DNA from: an uncultured Anaerolineaceae bacterium
GTDB taxonomy: Bacteria > Chloroflexota > Anaerolineae > Promineifilales > Promineifilaceae
Direction: 5' to 3'
Length of the DNA: 19,421 nt
Assembly (NCBI GenBank): GCA_937967805.1
Contig: CALBTC010000419.1
Coordinates: forward strand, 1-19,421
In this document: positions 14,254 through 19,421 of the stretch, piece after piece
Layout: each line of letters begins with the position of its first letter
Position numbering within the stretch: position 1 is the first letter of the stretch
Position numbers and translations under genes: made by a program
Notes under the pieces: generated by a model
The model's database searches: none
The model's input: only the letters and a program-made list of their open reading frames with translations
What the model was told of the DNA's origin: nothing

Positions 14254-16263
14254 ATGAAAAGATACCAAAAGTGGCTCCCTGTTTTGCTCATTTTGCTGCT
14301 AGCATTTGGCCTTCGTCTGGTCGCGTTAACCGATATCCCCCCTGGACTAACGCACGATGAAGCCAATCATGGCCGGGAGGCAATTGGCATTTTGCAGGGC
14401 GTGTTTTTGTTTGTTTTCCCCCTCAATTATGGCAGTGAACCGCTCTATAGTTATACGGCCGCCGGCAGCATGTGGCTGTTTGGTAAATCACTGTTTGCTT
14501 TAAGATTTGTTAATGTTTTATTCAGTATTTTCACCATCGGACTGAGCTTTTTTTGGGTGCGCCGCCGTTTTGACCAGACGACAGCGTTGGTAACGGCCGT
14601 TCTCCTCACCATCTCCTTTTGGCCATTGGCGTCAGCAAGGGAAGCGCTGCGGGCGGGGATGCTGCCGTTTTTTATAGGAACGGCCGTCTGGTTCTTCTGG
14701 CTGCTATTGGATGAGGTAAAAAGGGATTCGATGGCTAATCGACGCTGGCTCCTGGCCGCTGCTTTTGGCATTTGCGTGGCCATTACCCTGCATATTTATC
14801 TGGCGGCACGCGTGGCCTGGTTGGTGTTCCCCCTCTTTTTACTTTACCTGGCCTGGCAAAAGCGCGGTTTGTTTCGCAAAAGCTGGCAGCCTGTTTTAGC
14901 CGGGTTGCTGCTGGCAGGCGTGCTGGTGACGCCGCTCTTTATTTATCTGGAGCAAAATCCTTACGCGCTGACCCGCCTGAGCATGTTGGATGCGCCGCTA
15001 GAAAATATCCGCAGCGGCAATTGGGGGCCGGTCTGGCACAACTTCAGCGCGGCGCTGCTGGCCTTTGTCTGGCCCGGTTACGGTGACCAATTTCTGGCCT
15101 ATAACATTCCTGGGCGGCCCGTGTTTGACGGGGTGACGGCCGTTTTTTTTGTGCTGGGAATTGGCGTTTGTTTGTGGCGCTGGCAACGGCCGTCTTATAT
15201 CTTCGTCCTCCTTTGGTTTGGCGTCGGCATCCTGCCCTCGCTCATCACCGGGCCGACGGCCAACACCACGCGCAACCTGGCGGCATTGGTGCCGGTCTTT
15301 ATTTTGCCGGCGATTGGGTTTAGGACGGCCGTACAGTGGCTCAAAAGCAAAATCAAACCGCTGCCCCCCTGGCTGCCGGCAGCGATTGCCGCCGTTTGGC
15401 TGCTTTTTGCCGGCTGGCAAAGCGTCAGCGACTACTTTATTACCTGGGCCAACGACCCCGAGGTGCGCAGCGCCTACCAGGTCAATCTAGTGAAAACGCT
15501 GGCTTATCTGGACGCCAACAATCCGGACGAATCGGTCTTGCTTTCCACCGTTTATCCAGGACCGGCGCACGATCCCTCCATTAATCTGGTGCTCACCGGC
15601 GACGAGACGGGCAAACGCTGGGCCGATGCCCGCTGGGCGCTGGTGGCTCCCGGTGGCCAAAGCAGCCGGGCAGTGATTCCCGCCTCTACGCCGCCCCATC
15701 CGCTGTTTGCCCAATGGCTGGAGCCGCGCCAAACGGTCCAGTTGCGGCCTGACGATCTCGATCCCAGCTTTACCGATTACTGGCTGGATGCGGGACAGCT
15801 ACAGGCATGGATTGAGGAGGCACCCGTCGCCAACTTCAACAACGCCCTCACCCTGCACCACGCCGCATGGCTCAATCTGGTGGCTCCCGGCGAAACGGCC
15901 GAACTCCTCCTCATCTGGCGCGTAAACCATCCGGAACGGGTGGGGCCGATTGTGCCGCCCGCCTTCACCACCGACGTGGTCATGTTCACCCAGGTGTTGG
16001 ATGAGGCCGGCGTGCCTTTTGCCCAGCGCGATTCGCTGGAAGCACCCTCCTGGGATTGGCAGGCGGGGGATATAATTGCCCAGATTCATCCCGTCACCAT
16101 TGCCGCCGAGACGCCACCCGGCAGTTATCAGGCCATTGTCGGCATTTATGATCGGCTGTCTGGGGACCGGCTGCCGGTGTTGGCTGGGGATGGCGAAGTG
16201 ATGGGGGATTTTACGGCCGTTTCGCTATTACAAATTGGCAATTCAATCGACTCATCTGATTGA
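14254..16263 (+). CDS. GT-C (ArnT/PMT-like) membrane glycosyltransferase (669 aa)
   Basis: The first helix (about 8-26) is followed by the hallmark acidic motif GLTHDEANHGREA (31-43), whose D35-E36 pair is the expected catalytic/metal site on the outer face, and by GSEPLYSYTAAGSMWLFGKS, like the H/E-P-P-L-Y segment of ArnT/PMT enzymes. About 11 further helices run to about residue 400. A soluble C-terminal region (about 400-669) of about 270 residues is probably extracytoplasmic. These enzymes transfer a sugar from polyprenyl phosphate to lipids or proteins; donor and acceptor are not predictable. The start is ATG 14254 (or GTG 14251): the in-frame TTG 14224 lies upstream of the -10 box and cannot be in the transcript. 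A terminator follows 5 nt after the stop. Confidence 0.9.
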   Translation: MKRYQKWLPVLLILLLAFGLRLVALTDIPPGLTHDEANHGREAIGILQGVFLFVFPLNYGSEPLYSYTAAGSMWLFGKSLFALRFVNVLFSIFTIGLSFFWVRRRFDQTTALVTAVLLTISFWPLASAREALRAGMLPFFIGTAVWFFWLLLDEVKRDSMANRRWLLAAAFGICVAITLHIYLAARVAWLVFPLFLLYLAWQKRGLFRKSWQPVLAGLLLAGVLVTPLFIYLEQNPYALTRLSMLDAPLENIRSGNWGPVWHNFSAALLAFVWPGYGDQFLAYNIPGRPVFDGVTAVFFVLGIGVCLWRWQRPSYIFVLLWFGVGILPSLITGPTANTTRNLAALVPVFILPAIGFRTAVQWLKSKIKPLPPWLPAAIAAVWLLFAGWQSVSDYFITWANDPEVRSAYQVNLVKTLAYLDANNPDESVLLSTVYPGPAHDPSINLVLTGDETGKRWADARWALVAPGGQSSRAVIPASTPPHPLFAQWLEPRQTVQLRPDDLDPSFTDYWLDAGQLQAWIEEAPVANFNNALTLHHAAWLNLVAPGETAELLLIWRVNHPERVGPIVPPAFTTDVVMFTQVLDEAGVPFAQRDSLEAPSWDWQAGDIIAQIHPVTIAAETPPGSYQAIVGIYDRLSGDRLPVLAGDGEVMGDFTAVSLLQIGNSIDSSD

Positions 16264-16268
16264 GCAAA

Positions 16269-16309
16269 CGCGCTAAATTGGCGTTTATGGTTCAATTGGC
16301 GCGGTTTTT
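16269..16309 (+). terminator. Rho-independent terminator after the GT-C gene
   Basis: CGCGCTAAATTG (16269-16280) pairs with CAATTGGCGCG (16293-16303), with one bulged A and one G-U pair. The loop is 12 nt and T5 (16305-16309) follows. It overlaps the stop codon of the convergent membrane-protein gene (16285) and may serve both directions. Confidence 0.75.
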
Positions 16310-16780
16310 ATTTGCTTTGTTCTACGGATAGAGTCGATGATTATGTATATTCCAATTCCGGTAATGAGTACGTCTCGCAAAGAAAAAGAACCATCTTTCT
16401 GGAATTGCAAGAAAAATAGAAGCCCGTATGCGATGGATAAAATTGCCCCTGAGATTACGCCCCAAAAAGCTTCCATTTTTGAGCTACGGTTGATTTGACG
16501 CAGATCATTGATGCTCGTCCAAACTATTAAAGGTCCAAAGTAAAATCCCAGTAGAACGTAAATCAAATCAGCAACTTGTGACTCATGGTAATATTGCCAC
16601 AAACCTATACACCCAAGTGATATGAATATTCCAATACCGCCAATAATCAGGAAAATGTTTTTCCATTTCCAGGCAGATGTGCCTGCAATCTTCGAGTTTT
16701 TGGCAAAGGCACTTATCAATATCTCCCCCAAAAAAAACAATAAAACCTATGCCAACCAATACATCAATGATCCAATTCAT
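16285..16780 (-). CDS. AT-rich polytopic membrane protein interrupted by a homopolymer frameshift
   Basis: The C-terminal 150 residues are open from 16740, but only from a TTG inside a T/G run. In another frame, ATG 16780 starts MNWIIDVLVGIGFIVF, which continues naturally into LGEILISAFAKNSKIAG if one base is removed from the run T8G5 (minus strand, 16737-16725). The joined product would be about 164 aa with about five hydrophobic helices, including IFLIIGGIGIFISLGCIGLW and VISGAILSIAYGLLFFL. I do not recognise the family. The DNA is far more AT-rich than its neighbours and has no ACGGCCGT, so it is probably acquired. The break may be a sequencing error, a real lesion, or a slippage site. No clear Shine-Dalgarno precedes ATG 16780. 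Confidence 0.65.
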
Positions 16781-16938
16781 AACGAGTTCTTTTTCTTGCC
16801 CTGTTTGTTCATACTCGGCGTCAACGTAAATAGTTTAGCAGATTTGTAGACTTGTTGAAACCGTTTTAAGCAGTGTGGTAAAGGCTTAATGAATTAGGTG
16901 GAAATGTAGATAATCAGCAAAATAGGAAGGTCGATTAC

Positions 16939-16967
16939 TTTACATAGTGTAGCTTTTTCCGTATGAT
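16939..16967 (+). promoter_or_regulatory. Sigma70 promoter of the sortase gene, leaderless
   Basis: TTTACA (16939-16944) and TATGAT (16962-16967) are spaced exactly 17 nt. The expected start at about 16973-16975 coincides with ATG 16975. The earlier in-frame ATG 16963 is part of the -10 box itself, so it cannot be the translation start. Confidence 0.75.
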
Positions 16968-16974
16968 TGGGCGC

Positions 16975-17982
16975 ATGAGCAACCAGCCACATCCCGACAA
17001 CCTGTCCGTGCAGGAGCTAGAGCAGCTGCTTTACCGTAAAAAACACGCGCTGCGCCGCCAGCGCTTGCAGCGGCTCAAGGAAGAAGGTCGCGTCGTGGAT
17101 GTGGCCGGCGTGCCGCCGCCCAATCCGCAGCCGCCAACGCTGCCGCGCCCGCAGGCGGCCCCCAGCGGCGCGCTGCGCCATTATCAGCTCCAGCTGGAAG
17201 ATGAGCCGGAACCGGAATCCGTTGATTTACCTGCTGCGGAAACAAATGGGAAGGGAAACGGCCGTACTCTTTTCAATCGCCTGCTATTCCTGATAGAAGT
17301 GGCGGCCGTGGTGGGCCTGGTCGTGGTGCTGCTTAATCTGTGGGGCACCCAGCGGGAGCTTAACCAGGAGCTATCTGACGTGCAGCAATCTCAGGCATCG
17401 GCGCTCAGCTTGCCCACGCCGACGGCCGCACCGCTCATTGATCTGGTCGTATTGCCTACAGGACATCGCTACATCGAAGGTCGCTCCCCTGAGCCTGTCG
17501 AATCCGGCGACATTCCGGCCCATTTGCTGCCGGCCATGCAGGCGTACAAACCGCCGCCGCTGCCCACCCCCGGCCCGGAGCAGCCGCGCATCATCGAAAT
17601 TCCCGGCATTGGCGTCAATGCCCCCATCGTGCCCGGCGTGTATGATTGGGAGCAGCTTAAGCGCGGCGTGGGCCACCACACCGGTTCGGCCCTGCCCGGC
17701 GCAGAGGGCAACATGGTTTTGGCCGCCCACAACGATATTTATGGCGAGATTTTCCGCGACTTAAACAAGCTCTCCCCCGGTGACGAATTTACCGTTTCTA
17801 CCGGCGCGCGCGCTTACACCTATGTGGTGACGAAAATTGAAATTGTGGAGCCTACCGAAGTGAACGTGATGCAGCCCACCGATCATGCCAGCGCCACGCT
17901 TATCTCCTGCTATCCCTACCGCATCAACACCCAGCGCATCGTCGTTTTTGCCGACCTGAAGACCAACGGCCCTTCCTCATAG
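16975..17982 (+). CDS. Sortase, class D/E-like, with long cytoplasmic N-terminal region (335 aa)
   Basis: The C-terminal sortase barrel (about 203-330) has the complete catalytic triad: His 252 in NMVLAAHNDIYG, Cys 312 in SATLISCYPYRI, and Arg 321 in NTQRIVVF. One membrane helix (about 101-122) places the barrel outside, after a Pro-rich spacer (145-203). Unusually, about 100 residues precede the helix: a charged, probably coiled helix (ELEQLLYRKKHALRRQRLQR) and a Pro-rich acidic stretch, far longer than the usual cytoplasmic tail. Sortases join surface proteins bearing a C-terminal LPxTG-like signal to the envelope or to each other; no such substrate is encoded in this window. ATG 16975 is chosen because the promoter -10 overlaps ATG 16963. 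Confidence 0.93.
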   Translation: MSNQPHPDNLSVQELEQLLYRKKHALRRQRLQRLKEEGRVVDVAGVPPPNPQPPTLPRPQAAPSGALRHYQLQLEDEPEPESVDLPAAETNGKGNGRTLFNRLLFLIEVAAVVGLVVVLLNLWGTQRELNQELSDVQQSQASALSLPTPTAAPLIDLVVLPTGHRYIEGRSPEPVESGDIPAHLLPAMQAYKPPPLPTPGPEQPRIIEIPGIGVNAPIVPGVYDWEQLKRGVGHHTGSALPGAEGNMVLAAHNDIYGEIFRDLNKLSPGDEFTVSTGARAYTYVVTKIEIVEPTEVNVMQPTDHASATLISCYPYRINTQRIVVFADLKTNGPSS

Positions 17983-18013
17983 CTTGGGTGAGACAGAAAA
18001 TAGAAAATTTTTA

Positions 18014-18074
18014 TCAACAGATTACGCAGATTTAGAAGATTATTTTTTATCTGCGTAACCTGCGTAATCTTTGA
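18014..18074. repeat. Imperfect palindromic intergenic repeat (CAGATT-unit family, copy 2)
   Basis: Arms 18014-18040 and 18049-18074 share AGATTACGCAG in inverted orientation, with a T-rich 8-nt loop. The layout matches the element at 81-140. It lies between the convergent sortase and hypE genes and could act as a bidirectional terminator-like hairpin. Confidence 0.75.
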
Positions 18075-18116
18075 TTTATTTGCTCTCGTATAGAAACTGG
18101 CAAGCAACAAACGCGT

Positions 18117-19187
18117 TTAGCAGATACGGGGCAGCTGTTCGCCAATTTGCATGGAGATGACGCGCGTGCCGCCAATGCTGGTTTTAGCCACCAACATGCC
18201 GGGATGTTCGGCAACGACCTGACCAATCACGGCCGTTTCCCGCCCAAACTCATTTTTCCGCATGACGTCTACAACCGCATCTGCCTCGTCGGCCGGCACG
18301 ATGGCCAGCAGCTTGCCCTCGTTGGCCACAAAAATCGGGTCCATCCCCAGCAGCTCGCAGGCGGCGTTGACCGCCGGATTCACCGGAATTTTGTTTTCAT
18401 CCAGAACGATGCCCACCTGGGAACTTTGGGCAATTTCGTTGAGCGAAGAAGCCACCCCACCCCGCGTCGGGTCGCGCAAAACGTGAATGTTGGGGCAGAC
18501 TGCCAGCATCTCGGCGATGAGGCCGTTGAGTGCGGCCGTATCGCTCACAATCGGCGCGTCAAATTCCAACCCTTCGCGCACGCTCATGATCGCCATGCCG
18601 TGGTCGCCAATCGTGCCGCTGAGGATCACCACATCGCCCGGCCGTGCCTTATCTGGGCCAATCGCCAAACCCTCAGGAACGAGGCCGATGCCGCTACTGT
18701 TGATGAACACACCGTCGCCGTGCCCTTTGTCCACTACTTTGGTGTCGCCGGCGATGAGGGCCACGCCGGCTTTGGCTGCGGCCGCGGCCATACTGTCCAC
18801 AATGCGACCCAGCGCACTTAGCGCCAGCCCCTCTTCGATGATGAAGCCCACGGTGAGATAAAGCGGCTTCGCCCCGCTCATGCTGATGTCGTTGACGGTG
18901 CCGTTAATGGCCAGTTCGCCAATGTTGCCGCCGGGGAAAAAGAGCGGCCGTACCACAAACGAGTCGGTAGACATTGCTAAACGGCCGGCGGGTAAATCGA
19001 ATACGGCCGCATCCCCCAAATTCTCCAGCTTGTCATTGCGAAAGGCGGGCAAAAACAAATGCTGCACCAGCTCCGCTGACAGCTTGCCGCCGCCGCCGTG
19101 CCCCAAAACAATGTTGGGATAGCTGCGCAGCGGCATGGGGCAAACCCAGCCTTCAAAATCTAAATCATTGCTTACGGATTCTTCCAC
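18117..19187 (-). CDS. hypE: Hydrogenase maturation protein HypE (356 aa)
   Basis: An AIR-synthase/PurM-like ATPase that dehydrates the carbamoyl group on its own C-terminal cysteine to a thiocyanate, supplying the CN ligand of the [NiFe]-hydrogenase active site. Diagnostic parts: VLGHGGGGKLSAELV (27-41), NLGDAAVFDLP, AMSTDSFVVRPLFFPGGNIG (71-90), NGTVNDISMSGAKPLYL, VALIAGDTKVVDKGHGDGVF, LRDPTRGGVASSLNEIA, and the absolutely required C-terminal P-R-I-C with Cys 356 as last residue. GTG 19187 is the start, with AAGGAA 5 nt upstream; a slightly long N-terminus precedes the core. It lies downstream of hypD on the same strand, so this is a hyp operon; the hydrogenase structural genes are outside the window. 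Confidence 0.97.
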   Translation of the reverse strand: MEESVSNDLDFEGWVCPMPLRSYPNIVLGHGGGGKLSAELVQHLFLPAFRNDKLENLGDAAVFDLPAGRLAMSTDSFVVRPLFFPGGNIGELAINGTVNDISMSGAKPLYLTVGFIIEEGLALSALGRIVDSMAAAAAKAGVALIAGDTKVVDKGHGDGVFINSSGIGLVPEGLAIGPDKARPGDVVILSGTIGDHGMAIMSVREGLEFDAPIVSDTAALNGLIAEMLAVCPNIHVLRDPTRGGVASSLNEIAQSSQVGIVLDENKIPVNPAVNAACELLGMDPIFVANEGKLLAIVPADEADAVVDVMRKNEFGRETAVIGQVVAEHPGMLVAKTSIGGTRVISMQIGEQLPRIC

Positions 19188-19259
19188 TATTGTTCCTTAT
19201 CAAATTATCTTCGAAGCAGTCAATATTCATTCGCCCAACAAGAATAGAACGCTGATCGG

Positions 19260-19308
19260 CCTGATTCCCCTGATCTTTTTTATCAGGAAAATCAGGGTAA
19301 TCTGCGTC
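19260..19308. repeat. Hairpin CCTGATT-CCTGAT plus half CAGATT-family unit
   Basis: Arms 19260-19274 and 19282-19296 pair at 13 of 15 positions around a 7-nt T-rich loop; the following GGTAATCTGCGTCC matches the unit of the other palindromes. It occupies the hypD-hypE gap and may be a hybrid or eroded copy of the family, or an mRNA processing hairpin. Confidence 0.65.
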
Positions 19309-19317
19309 CCATTTTGT

Positions 19318-19421
19318 TCAATCTCCTACGGCAACATTTTCCAGGGCAATGAAGCGGCCGTATTGGTAATAAGCCGCACACGCCCCCTCGCTGGAAACCA
19401 TCGTGGCCCCCAGTGGATTGC
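19318..19421 (-). CDS. hypD: Hydrogenase maturation protein HypD, C-terminal end (partial)
   Basis: Reading leftward from the right edge, 33 residues precede TGA (19320-19318) and include [19 protein letters not shown], the characteristic C-terminus of HypD, the Fe-S scaffold protein that assembles Fe(CN)2CO with HypC for [NiFe]-hydrogenases. The rest of the gene lies beyond the window. The 130-nt gap to hypE contains the hairpin at 19260-19308. Gene order hypD-hypE is common in hyp operons, which supports both calls. Confidence 0.85.
   Translation of the reverse strand, partial: NPLGATMVSSEGACAAYYQYGRFIALENVAVGD

Noticed and set aside
16963..16974. ATG 16963 as the sortase start
   Set aside because: It is part of the TATGAT -10 box; ATG 16975 fits the predicted transcription start.
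16975..17982. Search for an LPxTG-type sortase substrate among neighbouring exported proteins
   Set aside because: None of the exported proteins in this window ends with an LPxTG-like motif, helix and basic tail.

Overview
The window reads as bacterial chromosome from a monoderm-like, GC-rich (roughly 55-60% by eye) organism, most likely a Chloroflexota member of the Anaerolineae/Caldilineae/Ardenticatenia type. This is inferred from Thr/Pro-rich linkers in exported proteins, lipoproteins with PPC repeats, a sortase plus an LCP (LytR-CpsA-Psr) protein, several GT-C membrane glycosyltransferases and many genes of 'Chloroflexi hypothetical' character. No 16S or other marker gene is present, so the assignment is provisional.

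Layout. 1-629: end of a probable membrane protein, a palindromic intergenic repeat, and a CBS-pair protein. 630-891: a possible gene remnant and a strong hairpin. 892-1374 (-): small secreted beta-rich protein. 1527-2438: AT-rich higBA toxin-antitoxin module with its own promoter/operator, followed by a decayed second higA. 2449-5512 (-): GT87/MptB-like membrane glycosyltransferase and a GAF-HisKA_3 histidine kinase, separated by an inverted repeat. 5722-6630 (-): pseudouridine-5'-phosphate glycosidase. 6791-8225 (+): ParB-like-domain protein and a free-standing CBM48 protein, closed by a terminator. 8282-10322 (+): PpiC-type lipoprotein foldase and a membrane-anchored Thr/Pro-linker protein. 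10346-14112 (-): four-repeat PPC lipoprotein and an LCP-family protein. 14213-16263 (+): GT-C glycosyltransferase. 16285-16780 (-): AT-rich membrane protein broken by a homopolymer frameshift. 16939-17982 (+): sortase. 18117-19421 (-): hypE and the 3' end of hypD, implying a [NiFe]-hydrogenase encoded elsewhere.

Functionally, much of the window is cell-envelope biology: two polyprenol-sugar-type glycosyltransferases, LCP ligase, sortase, a secretion foldase and surface lipoproteins. The hyp genes belong to hydrogenase maturation, psuG to pseudouridine catabolism, and higBA to an acquired stability/defence module.

The most striking non-genic signal is the palindromic octamer ACGGCCGT. I counted 31 exact copies by hand against an expectation below one. 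They occur in all codon frames and both gene orientations and are absent from the AT-rich, foreign-looking islands. This resembles the cyanobacterial HIP1 phenomenon. Other signals are: three genes whose sigma70 -10 box lies only 5-12 nt before the start codon (leaderless or near-leaderless transcripts); a family of long imperfect palindromes built from CAGATTACG-type units at gene boundaries; and a pseudogenised antitoxin next to an intact one.
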